A DNA stretch of 64,000 bases, taken from Streptococcus sp. sy004 (GTDB taxonomy: Bacteria > Bacillota > Bacilli > Lactobacillales > Streptococcaceae). Made by a program: the position numbers and the translations under genes. The notes beneath the pieces were generated by a model. The model had not been told where the DNA came from and did no database searches. It saw nothing but the letters and a program-made list of their open reading frames with translations. The stretch covers positions 124,001-188,000 of the forward strand of contig NZ_VOHP01000001.1 in NCBI RefSeq assembly GCF_007859205.1, written 5' to 3'. Below are positions 39,575 through 47,830 of this stretch, piece after piece; the stretch's first letter is position 1; every line of letters begins with the position of its first letter.

Positions 39575-40086
39575 ATGAGAATAAATTATCTTACCAACAA
39601 GTGATTTGTTCAAAAGAATTTTTAGAAAAATATTTTATTGATGTTTATCCTATCGGAGATCAAAGAAGAGATCTGCCATATATTAGTTTCAACAAGATTG
39701 TGGGTGTGATAGATATTGGCGAATATAGGGAAAAATATGGAGAACATATTTACTATGGATACGGCTTTACTTATCGTGAGTGTTCAGATGGTCGTTATGT
39801 AGTTAAGTTTGCGACAAAAAGAGACTATCCCATTCCTGTCATTGAAAAATCGATCCAGTTAGACTATTAAGTCAAATGGTATGCAGTAGAAGAAAGTTGT
39901 ATCTATGTATCGAGATTTGAATGGCGAAATGGCATTGAAGAAAAGGTAGTTCTACTTGATGAGTCATTTGACGATTGGTATGGCGCGGAAGAAACCAATG
40001 AACTAGGAGATACTCTAGAAGATTGTGATCATTTGATTTGGTACTATTTAGCTGAAAAATTTGTGACTTGGCAAGTTAAACCGTAA
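39575..40086 (+). pseudogene. Decayed acidic, aromatic-rich protein gene (in-frame stop, likely start-proximal frameshift)
   Basis: An open frame from 39601 to the TAA at 39868-39870 ends ...SIQLDY, and the same frame resumes at once (VKWYAVEESCIYV...) for 71 more codons to the TAA at 40084-40086. The second half has no start codon. At the front, ATG 39575 reads MRINYLTNK then stops; one extra A in AACAAG at about 39599 would join it to VICSKEFLEKY. So two lesions break a protein of about 170 residues rich in Tyr, Trp, Asp and Glu and without membrane segments. Family not recognised; size and composition recall bacterial immunity-type proteins, which is only an impression. Confidence 0.65.
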
Positions 40087-40160
40087 TGATAGTGGAATTA
40101 GTTGATACTTTCTTGCTAATAGTATAGGCCTTTGACTTTAGGTCTAGATAGGAGAAGATG

Positions 40161-41423
40161 ATGAAAAAAATCTTACGAAACAGATTATACATGAAAATTT
40201 TAATGTCAGATTTGGTATCCAATTTTGGCGATGCCGTGTACTATCTCGCCTTGATGACCTATATTACTGAGATTAAGAATAGTAGTTTGGCCGTATCTGC
40301 TATCAACCTTTCAGAAACCTTGCCGATATTGTTTACCATACTGTTTGGTTTTCTGGCAGATAGAACCATGAATAAGGTCGGGATGATTATTAAAACCTTA
40401 TGGCTAAGGATGTTATTGTATCTGGCAGTTGCAGTTGCCATGACCTTCCAACCGTCTTTAGTGATTGCCTTATTTGCTAGTTTGGTGAATTTCGTGTCGG
40501 ATATTTTAGGGCAGTATGAAAATGGTTTGTTTTATCCAATTTCTAATCAAATCATAGAGGAAGCAGATAGAGAAGAAGTGATTGCTTTTAGGCAAACACT
40601 GACGTCAACTTTGGCTATTATGTTTCAAGTTACAGGTGTTCTCTTGCTTACTCTTATAAGCTATGCAAGTTTAGCCATGCTCAATGCCTTGAGTTTTTTA
40701 TGCAGTCTTTTGATTATCTTATCGGTAAAAAATCAACTGACTCATGCTTCTAGTGAGAAAAACTTGAGTGAAATCAAATTAAATACCATCGTTTCGGACT
40801 TGGTGTTAGATTTGAAATTATCGGTTAGGCAGTTGTTTTCGATAAAAGACATAAAAAGTGTTTTGCTGACGATTCCGATTCTCAATGGAAGTTTAGCTAT
40901 TATGACTTCCTTAGTGGTCATCAATCTCTCTCAGACGCCTACTTTGATTTTGTTCAATAAGGCCACAACCATTTCACTTTTGGGGATAAGTACTGTTTTA
41001 GGTGGGATTTTAGGTGGAGCTTTGGTTTTGACAAACAATTATTTCAAAGGTCTATCCATATCAACCCTATTAAAAATCAATCTTTTCTTCGTCGTAGGCT
41101 TCTTTGTGGCACTTTATTTGCAAAATATAGTTGGCATTTTACTTATGTCTTTTCTGTCAAGCCTGTTTGTAAGTGCCTTAAACCCCAAAATGGGAGCACT
41201 TGTTTTCAATAATATTGAAGAAGATAAATTGGCGACAATCTTTGGTGGTATGGTAACCTATTTTCAAGTTGGAGATATTATCTCTAAAGCATTGTTCTCA
41301 ATAATAGTCTTATCTCTATCTTCGCAGCAGATTAGTTTGCTTTATCTAGTAATTGTTTTGTTAGCACTTATTTATCTATTATTTTCTAAAAAGTCCACAA
41401 CAAATGATCAATCCGTTAACTAA
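40161..41423 (+). CDS. MFS transporter (Mef-like efflux family)
   Basis: 420 residues with about 11-12 transmembrane helices. It opens LYMKILMSDLVSNFGDAVYYLALMTYI and has GFLADRTMNKVGMI, the loop 2-3 motif A. Resembles the macrolide-efflux/enterobactin exporter branch of the MFS. The substrate is unknown. I chose ATG 40161 over 40158 for spacing to GGAG. The leader holds a TAGGCCT/AGGTCTA stem (40124-40146). Lies alone between the decayed genes and the GH43-like gene. Confidence 0.8.
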   Translation: MKKILRNRLYMKILMSDLVSNFGDAVYYLALMTYITEIKNSSLAVSAINLSETLPILFTILFGFLADRTMNKVGMIIKTLWLRMLLYLAVAVAMTFQPSLVIALFASLVNFVSDILGQYENGLFYPISNQIIEEADREEVIAFRQTLTSTLAIMFQVTGVLLLTLISYASLAMLNALSFLCSLLIILSVKNQLTHASSEKNLSEIKLNTIVSDLVLDLKLSVRQLFSIKDIKSVLLTIPILNGSLAIMTSLVVINLSQTPTLILFNKATTISLLGISTVLGGILGGALVLTNNYFKGLSISTLLKINLFFVVGFFVALYLQNIVGILLMSFLSSLFVSALNPKMGALVFNNIEEDKLATIFGGMVTYFQVGDIISKALFSIIVLSLSSQQISLLYLVIVLLALIYLLFSKKSTTNDQSVN

Positions 41424-41469
41424 AATAATGTTGATAACAATTAATAAGGAACCATTATTCTTATATTAG

Positions 41470-41498
41470 TTGACTGTAAATATAAATTTATATAAAAT
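41470..41498 (+). promoter_or_regulatory. Probable promoter of the GH43-like gene
   Basis: TTGACT (41470-41475), a 17-base spacer and TAAAAT (41493-41498). Confidence 0.5.
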
Positions 41499-41532
41499 AA
41501 CATAAATAAGATTATTGTAAATGGAGAAAAAT

Positions 41533-42369
41533 ATGCAAATGGAAGAACATGTTTCTAGCACTTATCTTTATACTTTCTTTGAACATCATGAGGATTGGAC
41601 AAAACCAGCTAATCTTCTCATTTATCAAGGTGATAGTCCGACCAATCTTAATCTGTATAAAACCCTGAGTATTGTTGGTCGTGATCCGTCTATTACAAAA
41701 AAAGGAGAAACCTACTATATTGCTATCACTGATCCTAGTGTTGATGATAAAAGAGATTTGACAATTTATACAACAAAAGATTTTGAAACCTTTAATTATT
41801 TTTCAATTGCCGCAGGTCTGACCAATACCAATAGTCCACATGTTTGGGCACCAGACTTTTTTACAGATTTGTCTGGTCAAGATTGGATTATTGTTTCGCT
41901 TAATGATCGTGGACAGGAAGCAAACTATGAAGGCACGCAAGAATTATCTTTTAGTCCTTATATCATTCCAATCAATCTTGAAACAATGGTAGCAGGTCAA
42001 CCTCAAAAATTAATTTTAGAAGACAAAAATTATATTGATGGACACATTTTTATTAAGGATGATGTTTATCAATTGATGATCAAAGATGAAAAGAATAAGA
42101 AGTTGGAACTTTGGGAAAGTCAAGATCTGATAAATTGGTCTAAAGTTTATAATCAAATCCCTAATACAGGTCGTTGGATTGAGGGTGCTTTTATTTTGCA
42201 AGATGAGATGACTAAAGACTACACGATTTACATGGATCAATATGTTGGTCATGAAGAACAAACGCCAGGGATGTATTATATAACAACTTCTGATTTTGAA
42301 ACATTCAGTGAGCGTCAAGTATTAGATACTGATCAACGCTTACGTCATGGTTTTGGTATTTGTTTGTGA
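41533..42369 (+). CDS. Glycoside hydrolase family 43-like protein
   Basis: 278 residues from ATG 41533, which has GGAG six bases ahead; the in-frame ATG at 41521 has no such site. Five-bladed propeller features of GH43 are visible: first acidic residue in VGRDPSITKKGETYYIA, HVWAPDFF (the WAPD motif), DGHIFIKDDVYQLMI, the general-acid region GRWIEGAFI and a closing LRHGFG. These enzymes cut arabinose or xylose linkages. No signal peptide, so it would act inside the cell. The C-terminus ends abruptly after RHGFGICL, and another frame stays open behind it for 41 codons, so the end may be altered. Confidence 0.75.
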   Translation: MQMEEHVSSTYLYTFFEHHEDWTKPANLLIYQGDSPTNLNLYKTLSIVGRDPSITKKGETYYIAITDPSVDDKRDLTIYTTKDFETFNYFSIAAGLTNTNSPHVWAPDFFTDLSGQDWIIVSLNDRGQEANYEGTQELSFSPYIIPINLETMVAGQPQKLILEDKNYIDGHIFIKDDVYQLMIKDEKNKKLELWESQDLINWSKVYNQIPNTGRWIEGAFILQDEMTKDYTIYMDQYVGHEEQTPGMYYITTSDFETFSERQVLDTDQRLRHGFGICL

Positions 42370-42491
42370 GAAGAAGTGATAACAGAATTAAGTATAGGAA
42401 TGAAGTACTTGATAAACTAGAAGGAAAAGATGATTTTTATGGTGTTCCAAACGAACATGTTTGGACACAAAAATGGCAGGCGAAGTTATAG
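42366..42491 (+). pseudogene. Orphan 41-codon reading frame overlapping the GH43 stop
   Basis: GTG 42366 overlaps the TGA of the GH43-like gene (GTGA) and opens a frame to the TAG at 42489-42491, with sense-like composition (RSDNRIKYRNEVLDKLEGKD, then GVPNEHVWTQKWQ). There is no ribosome-binding site. Either a coupled small gene or, more likely, the remnant of a longer gene or of the GH43 C-terminus after a shift. A terminator follows immediately. Confidence 0.35.
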
Positions 42492-42496
42492 CCAAC

Positions 42497-42530
42497 AAAA
42501 CTTCTCTTATTTTGATAAGAGAAGTTTTTC
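42497..42530 (+). terminator. Terminator after the GH43-like locus
   Basis: AAAACTTCTCTTAT-TTTG-ATAAGAGAAGTTTT, a 14-bp stem and T-run. Confidence 0.9.
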
Positions 42531-42555
42531 TCTCCACCAAGTTTAATGATTTTTA

Positions 42556-42564
42556 TGGTATAAT
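42556..42564 (+). promoter_or_regulatory. Extended -10 promoter six bases before the SAP-protein ATG
   Basis: TGGTATAAT, then GATGGA, then ATG 42571. Confidence 0.65.
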
Positions 42565-42570
42565 GATGGA

Positions 42571-43092
42571 ATGAAAACAATTGAAACAGTTTATAGTAAT
42601 CATGCCGAAAAACCTTATATTGCACCAGAATATGAGCAAGAATTGTTGGAAAAACCTATTGCCAAATGGGCAATGGAGCGAACGGAAGAGGGCTTGTTGC
42701 CTGGTCACATCATTATGTTGTGGCGTGTGCATTTTGGCACCTACACGACAGACTACCCTCATCACAAATATTTTGCGACAACCTATGGTATTGACGCTCA
42801 AAAAGAGTTGGAATTTTTAATCAAGCAGGGTTATGTCAAAATAGATAGTGCGTTTGATTCGTTGCGCCATTTGCCAGCAGGTAAACTAAAGCAGTGGCTA
42901 AAAGAAAAAGAGGTTGCTGGTTTGTCAAAAATGAAGCGAGCTGATCTAGATCAAGCCATGATCATTGCTTATCAAGAAGATGAATTGGCCAAGCAGTTTG
43001 ATTTGCGTGGGTATTCGCTTTCGGATAAGGGCGATAAAACCCTAGCCAAATACCCTGAGATTATTGCCAAACACCCTCAGAAAAAATACTAG
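42571..43092 (+). CDS. SAP-domain-like protein
   Basis: 173-residue soluble protein. The middle part LPAGKLKQWLKEKEVAGLSKMKRADLDQAM has the helix-turn-helix pattern of a SAP domain (about 105-140), usually linked to DNA or chromatin binding. The C-terminus repeats short lysine-proline segments (YPEIIAKHPQKKY). It looks like the streptococcal SAP-domain proteins of unknown role. No ribosome-binding site; the -10 element is six bases away, so leaderless translation is probable. Confidence 0.75.
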   Translation: MKTIETVYSNHAEKPYIAPEYEQELLEKPIAKWAMERTEEGLLPGHIIMLWRVHFGTYTTDYPHHKYFATTYGIDAQKELEFLIKQGYVKIDSAFDSLRHLPAGKLKQWLKEKEVAGLSKMKRADLDQAMIIAYQEDELAKQFDLRGYSLSDKGDKTLAKYPEIIAKHPQKKY

Positions 43093-43115
43093 ACTTGGGT
43101 GGATTTTGACCTTGA

Positions 43116-43144
43116 TTGAAGAATAAACGGTCCTATGCTATACT
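43116..43144 (+). promoter_or_regulatory. Promoter of the DUF1149-degV-cca-ABC-F unit
   Basis: TTGAAG (43116-43121), a 17-base spacer and TATACT (43139-43144) with TGC ahead (extended -10). Confidence 0.75.
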
Positions 43145-43175
43145 AGATTATATTGAAATCAAAGAGGAGAAGATG

Positions 43176-43550
43176 ATGGAATTAGTTCGTGAAAAAGTAT
43201 TCTTAAACCAGTATCATTATGATGCTCGTAATTTGGAATGGGAAAAAGAAAATGGTACTCCTGAAACAAATGCTGAAGTGACTTTCCAACTGATTAAGAA
43301 AGATGAAGAAAAAAATGAAACAACAATTGTTGCTGTATTACAGTCAATTATTGTTAAGGAAGAATTTGTTTTGACAGCAGTTGTGTCACAAATGAATTGC
43401 ATTAAAAATCGAATCATCAACGAACCAAGTGAATTTTCACAAGAAGAGGTTCAAAGTTTAGCAGCACCACTATTGGATATGCTCCAACGTTTGACCTATG
43501 AAGTAACCGAAATTGCACTGGATCGTCCAGGAATCACATTGGAGTTTTAG
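43176..43550 (+). CDS. DUF1149 family protein
   Basis: 124-residue acidic protein of the DUF1149 family, which has a SecB-like fold; a chaperone role is possible but unproven. I placed the start at ATG 43176 (MELVREKVF) because GAGGAG lies at 43164-43169 and the promoter overlaps the longer frame from 43116. First gene of a four-gene run with degV two bases after. Confidence 0.82.
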   Translation: MELVREKVFLNQYHYDARNLEWEKENGTPETNAEVTFQLIKKDEEKNETTIVAVLQSIIVKEEFVLTAVVSQMNCIKNRIINEPSEFSQEEVQSLAAPLLDMLQRLTYEVTEIALDRPGITLEF

Positions 43551-43552
43551 TC

Positions 43553-44407
43553 ATGAAGTTAGCCGTTATTACGGACTCGTCAGCTTATTTAGAACCGGAA
43601 GTTAAACAAGCTCAAAATCTATTTTGTTTAGATATTCCCATCATCATGGATAAGCAGAGCTATGTTGAAGGGAAAAACTTGTCATTGGATGAGTTTTATC
43701 GTTATTTAGCAACGGCGACTGATTTGCCAACGACCAGCCAACCAAGTTTATCAGAGTTAGTTGCCACTTTGGATCAGCTAGTAGCAGAAGGCTACACACA
43801 TGTCATTGGACTCTTTTTATCTAGCGGTATTTCTGGTTTTTGGCAGAATATCCAATATCTAGTAGAGGATTATGACCAATTAACCTTAGCCTTTCCAGAT
43901 ACCAAGATTACCAGTGCCCCCTTGGGTAGTTTGGTGGCCAATGCTTTGATGTGGGCTGAGTCGGGACAGACTTTTGACAGCATCTTAGCTCGTCTGGAAC
44001 AACAAATTGAGCAAACAGGTGCCTTTATCATGGTGGATGATCTGAATCATCTTGTGCGTGGTGGTCGTCTGTCAAATGGTAGTGCTTTGTTAGGAAATCT
44101 ACTCAATATTAAGCCTATTTTGTATTTTACAACTGAAGGTAAGATTGAGGTGTTTGATAAGGTTAGGACTGAGAAAAAAGCACAAAAGCGTTTGGTTGAT
44201 ATTTTAGAAAAACAAATGACTGATCAAGACTATGAGCTATTTATTCTCCATTCTAATGCACCAGACAAGGTGGAAAAGTTACAAGGCCTTTTGAGAGAAC
44301 AAGGTTATAAGATAGAACAAATAAAAGTAGTGCTTTTGAATAGTGTGATTTCCACCCATGTGGGACAAGGAACGATTGCTCTTGCTTTAACACCACATAT
44401 CTTATAG
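43553..44407 (+). CDS. DegV family fatty-acid-binding protein
   Basis: 284 residues. DegV/FakB proteins bind a fatty acid for phosphorylation by FakA, letting exogenous fatty acids enter lipids. Motifs include TDSSAYL at the start, TTSQPS, DDLNHLVRGGRLSNGSALLGNLLNIKPIL and the end STHVGQGTIAL. Which fatty acid it holds cannot be read. Two bases after DUF1149. Confidence 0.88.
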   Translation: MKLAVITDSSAYLEPEVKQAQNLFCLDIPIIMDKQSYVEGKNLSLDEFYRYLATATDLPTTSQPSLSELVATLDQLVAEGYTHVIGLFLSSGISGFWQNIQYLVEDYDQLTLAFPDTKITSAPLGSLVANALMWAESGQTFDSILARLEQQIEQTGAFIMVDDLNHLVRGGRLSNGSALLGNLLNIKPILYFTTEGKIEVFDKVRTEKKAQKRLVDILEKQMTDQDYELFILHSNAPDKVEKLQGLLREQGYKIEQIKVVLLNSVISTHVGQGTIALALTPHIL

Positions 44408-44420
44408 TGAAAGATAAAAC

Positions 44421-45629
44421 ATGAAGATTATAAATGATTTGCCTTCTGAATTTCAGAAGGCTTTACCGATATTACAGAGGATTCGTCAAGCTGGTTATGA
44501 AGCTTATTTTGTGGGGGGCAGTGTTCGAGATGTTTTTTTGAATCGCCCTATTCATGACGTCGATATCGCCACTAGTGCTTATCCTCAAGAAATTAAGAAA
44601 ATATTTGAGCGAACCATTGATATAGGCATTGAGCATGGTACTGTTTTGGTCTTGACGGATCAAGGTGAGTATGAAGTGACAACCTTTCGAACAGAAGATG
44701 TCTATGTGGATTATCGTAGGCCTAGTCAGGTGTCCTTTGTTCGCTCTTTGGATGAGGACTTAAAACGCCGTGATTTTACGGTAAATGCCTTTGCCTTAAA
44801 TCAAGACGGTCAGTTGATTGATCGTTTCAATGGTCTAGCGGACTTAGAACAAGGTTTATTACGCGCTGTGGGTCAAGCCAGTGAGCGATTTAATGAAGAT
44901 GCCTTGCGCATTTTAAGAGGCTTTCGTTTTGCAGCTAATCTTAATTTTGACATTGAAAAAGACACCTTTGCAGCCATGACGGCCTGTGCCCCTCTTTTGA
45001 CTAAAATATCGGTGGAGCGTTCGTTCATTGAATTTGATAAATTATTGACAGCTCCTTACTGGCAAAAAGGTTTGCAAGCTTTTATCGCTAGTCAAGCCTA
45101 TCTTTATTTACCAGATTTGGCTCACAAAAAGTTGGCTTTGACTCAGATGCTAGCTGCTCTGCCAAGTGAGTTTCAGTTTAAAAATTCTGAACAGGCCTGG
45201 GCTTACTTGTTGGTCAATTTGGAAGTAGATGTGAAACCTTTTTTGAAAAAATGGAAAACCTCAGTCCAGTTTCAAAAGACTGTTGTTCAGCTAATTAACA
45301 TTTATAATGACCGGGCTACTAAACCACTTACGCAACGACAAGTTTATGACTATGGCTATGCTCAGTTAATCCTAGTAGAAGAACTCCGACAAGCCTTGGG
45401 GTTGGTTGTTGATTTTGATAGTATTTGGCAATTAAATGACAGTTTGATCATTCATGATAAACATGAAATTGTTGTCAATGGAGGGGATTTAATGAAAGAA
45501 TTTCAACTCAAGGCAGGTCCAATTCTAGGGAAATTGTTGACAAGGATTGAAGATCAAATTGTTATGGGAAATTTACCAAATGATCGAGTGGCCATTTTTG
45601 AGTTTGTAAAAGGAGAGCTAGATGAGTGA
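44421..45629 (+). CDS. cca: CCA tRNA nucleotidyltransferase
   Basis: Adds or repairs the CCA end of tRNA. 402 residues, class II nucleotidyltransferase. [22 protein letters not shown] holds the two catalytic aspartates, HGTVLV and [11 protein letters not shown] the next motifs, and [17 protein letters not shown] the neck domain. Overlaps the ABC-F gene by eight bases. Confidence 0.96.
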   Translation: MKIINDLPSEFQKALPILQRIRQAGYEAYFVGGSVRDVFLNRPIHDVDIATSAYPQEIKKIFERTIDIGIEHGTVLVLTDQGEYEVTTFRTEDVYVDYRRPSQVSFVRSLDEDLKRRDFTVNAFALNQDGQLIDRFNGLADLEQGLLRAVGQASERFNEDALRILRGFRFAANLNFDIEKDTFAAMTACAPLLTKISVERSFIEFDKLLTAPYWQKGLQAFIASQAYLYLPDLAHKKLALTQMLAALPSEFQFKNSEQAWAYLLVNLEVDVKPFLKKWKTSVQFQKTVVQLINIYNDRATKPLTQRQVYDYGYAQLILVEELRQALGLVVDFDSIWQLNDSLIIHDKHEIVVNGGDLMKEFQLKAGPILGKLLTRIEDQIVMGNLPNDRVAIFEFVKGELDE

Positions 45630-47487
45630 TTTTTTAGTCGAACAGTTAACCAAGAGTGTGGGCGAAAAGACCGTTTTTAATCGAATTTCCTTTATTATTC
45701 ATGAGCAAGATCGGATTGGTTTGATTGGCGTGAATGGTACAGGTAAGACGACGCTTTTAGATGTTTTATCAGGACGTTTGGGATTTGATGGCGACCAGTC
45801 ACCTTTTCGTAAGGCCAATGATTATCAGATTGCTTACCTAACGCAAGAACCCAATTTTGATGATCAAGCGACGGTCTTGGATACGGTATTGTCGTCAAGC
45901 CTGAGAGAAATTCAGCTCATTAAGGAATATGAACGGTTAATGGCGGATTACACTGAAGCTAAGCAGAGTCGTCTTGATCAGCTCATGGCAGAAATGGATG
46001 CCCTGGATGTGTGGTCGATTGAAAGTGAAGTTAAGACCATTCTTGCTAAATTGGGTATCATGAATCTGCAAGAAAAGGTGGGTAATCTTTCTGGTGGTTT
46101 ACGCCGTCGAGTCCAATTGGCTCAAGTCTTACTAGCTGAGGCAGATTTACTCCTATTGGATGAACCAACCAACCACTTAGATATTGACACGATTGCTTGG
46201 CTGACTAATTTTCTCAATCAAAGTAAAAAAACCGTTCTCTTTATTACCCATGACCGTTATTTTTTAGATAATGTAGCGACTCGAATTTTTGAGTTGGAAC
46301 AGGCGGATTTAACAGAATATCACGGGAATTATCAAGATTATGTTAGATTAAAGGCTGAGCAAGATGAACGAGATGCTGCTAATTTACATAAGCGTCAACA
46401 ACTTTATAAGCAAGAATTGGCTTGGATGAGACGTCAACCTCAAGCTCGAGCAACCAAGCAACAGGCTCGAATCAATCGTTTTCATGATTTGAAAAAAGGT
46501 TTGCAAACCAACCAACAAGCTACTGATTTGAGTATGACTTTTGAAACGACACGGATTGGTAAAAAAGTGCTTGAGTTTCAAGAGGCGAGTTTTTCTTTCT
46601 CAGATAAGGTCATTTTGGACAAGTTCAATCTTTTGATTCAAAATCGAGATCGTATTGGCATTGTCGGTGACAATGGTGTTGGAAAATCAACTCTGTTGAA
46701 TCTCATCAATGACGATTTAACTTTATCCAGTGGTCAACTCATTGTTGGGGAAACTGTTCGAGTGGGCTATTTTTCACAACAACTCAAGGATATGGATCCA
46801 AATAAGCGTGTCATCAATTATCTACAAGAAGTGGCTGAAGAAGTCAAAACCGATGTGGGAACAACCAGTATCACGAATTTATTGGAACAATTTCTCTTTC
46901 CTCGTGCCAGTCATGGTAGTTTGATTGGGAAACTATCTGGTGGTGAGAAAAAACGCCTGTATCTATTGAAAATTTTGTTAGAAAAACCTAATGTCTTGTT
47001 GTTGGATGAGCCTACCAATGATTTTGATATTGCGACCTTGACCGTGTTAGAGCAATTTTTAGCAGATTTTGCTGGGTCAGTTTTGACGGTCAGTCATGAC
47101 CGTTATTTCTTGGATAAGGTTGCCAATAAGATTTTAGCCTTTGAAGATGGTCAGATGCGAGAGTTTTTTGGAAATTATACGGATTACTTGGATGAAAAGG
47201 CTTTTGAGACTAGTTATGAACAAGACGTGAGTAAACTCGAAAAGCCAAAGACTGAAAAAAGTAAGGATAGTAAAAAACGCTTATCTTATTTTGAACAAAA
47301 GGAATGGGAAACCATTGAGGAAGACATTAGTCAATTAGAAGATGAGATTTCTGCTATTGAAGAAGCCATGACCAAGTGTGGTAGCGACTACGGTCAACTG
47401 GCTGATTTACAAGCTCAATTAGATGAAAAAAATGAACAACTCTTAATCAAATATGAACGTTATGACTATTTGAGTGAGTTGGTATAA
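45622..47487 (+). CDS. ABC-F family ATPase (Uup/YfmR-like)
   Basis: 621 residues with two ABC cassettes and no membrane part. Walker A sites GVNGTGKTT and GDNGVGKST, signatures [13 protein letters not shown] and [11 protein letters not shown], Walker [14 protein letters not shown] and [13 protein letters not shown]. The P-site linker between them is rich in charged residues. The C-terminal roughly 90 residues form a coiled coil ([13 protein letters not shown]), as in Uup and YfmR. These act on stalled ribosomes. Resistance-type ABC-F proteins are not excluded, but the core-gene context argues for housekeeping. Confidence 0.88.
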   Translation: MSDFLVEQLTKSVGEKTVFNRISFIIHEQDRIGLIGVNGTGKTTLLDVLSGRLGFDGDQSPFRKANDYQIAYLTQEPNFDDQATVLDTVLSSSLREIQLIKEYERLMADYTEAKQSRLDQLMAEMDALDVWSIESEVKTILAKLGIMNLQEKVGNLSGGLRRRVQLAQVLLAEADLLLLDEPTNHLDIDTIAWLTNFLNQSKKTVLFITHDRYFLDNVATRIFELEQADLTEYHGNYQDYVRLKAEQDERDAANLHKRQQLYKQELAWMRRQPQARATKQQARINRFHDLKKGLQTNQQATDLSMTFETTRIGKKVLEFQEASFSFSDKVILDKFNLLIQNRDRIGIVGDNGVGKSTLLNLINDDLTLSSGQLIVGETVRVGYFSQQLKDMDPNKRVINYLQEVAEEVKTDVGTTSITNLLEQFLFPRASHGSLIGKLSGGEKKRLYLLKILLEKPNVLLLDEPTNDFDIATLTVLEQFLADFAGSVLTVSHDRYFLDKVANKILAFEDGQMREFFGNYTDYLDEKAFETSYEQDVSKLEKPKTEKSKDSKKRLSYFEQKEWETIEEDISQLEDEISAIEEAMTKCGSDYGQLADLQAQLDEKNEQLLIKYERYDYLSELV

Positions 47488-47498
47488 TAGTTTATCAA

Positions 47499-47528
47499 GA
47501 ACCACCAAAATGGCGGTTCTTTTTATAT
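47499..47528 (+). terminator. Terminator after the ABC-F gene
   Basis: AAGAACCACC and GGCGGTTCTT pair with one A-C mismatch, followed by a T-run. Confidence 0.8.
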
Positions 47529-47570
47529 TGTTGAAAGAAGAAAAAATTAAAATATATTTACAGTATTTTT

Positions 47571-47607
47571 TAATCTAAGTAATTGACTTTGTCAATTACT
47601 TAGATTA
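47571..47607. repeat. Perfect 17-bp inverted repeat ahead of a 40-residue gene
   Basis: TAATCTAAGTAATTGAC and GTCAATTACTTAGATTA are exact inverted arms with a TTT loop. No T-run follows, so it is not a standard terminator. It ends 30 bases before the ATG of the small gene and could be an operator, a leader RNA hairpin or the trace of a mobile repeat. Confidence 0.85.
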
Positions 47608-47636
47608 AGTCACTATTGGGAAAGGAGGTGAACTAA

Positions 47637-47759
47637 ATGGGAAATTGGTATGTTGTTGATCAGTTTGGTAATGTAGTTATGGGACCTTTTATGGATAAAC
47701 AAACGGCAGAAAATATGGCTGGTGGCAATCCATCTTACACTGTTGTTTATAAAGGATAA
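47637..47759 (+). CDS. Unrecognised 40-residue protein
   Basis: Open from ATG 47637 to TAA 47757-47759, with one of the best ribosome-binding sites of the window (AAAGGAGGTG, seven bases spacing). The protein starts MGNWYVVDQFGNVVMGPF and ends PSYTVVYKG. The pattern suggests strand-strand-helix-strand (WYVVDQ, NVVMGPF, DKQTAENMA, YTVVYKG), a compact mini-domain. No signal peptide, no cysteine. A terminator before and after makes it a transcription unit of its own, with a 17-bp inverted repeat in its leader. The strong Shine-Dalgarno and tight packaging argue that it is real. Function unknown. Confidence 0.72.
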   Translation: MGNWYVVDQFGNVVMGPFMDKQTAENMAGGNPSYTVVYKG

Positions 47760-47776
47760 GCTGTTTTTGCTGATGA

Positions 47777-47806
47777 AAAATTCTCCTTTGTGAGAATTTT
47801 TTTATT
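47777..47806 (+). terminator. Terminator after the 40-residue gene
   Basis: AAAATTCTC and GAGAATTTT form a 9-bp stem around a 6-base loop, followed by a T-run. Confidence 0.85.
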
Positions 47807-47830
47807 GAATTATTTTGAGGAGAAAAAGAT

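Noticed and set aside
43116-43175. Longer DUF1149 frame starting MKNKRSYAIL
   Set aside because: The promoter (TTGAAG at 43116 and TATACT at 43139) lies inside it, and GAGGAG is right before ATG 43176.
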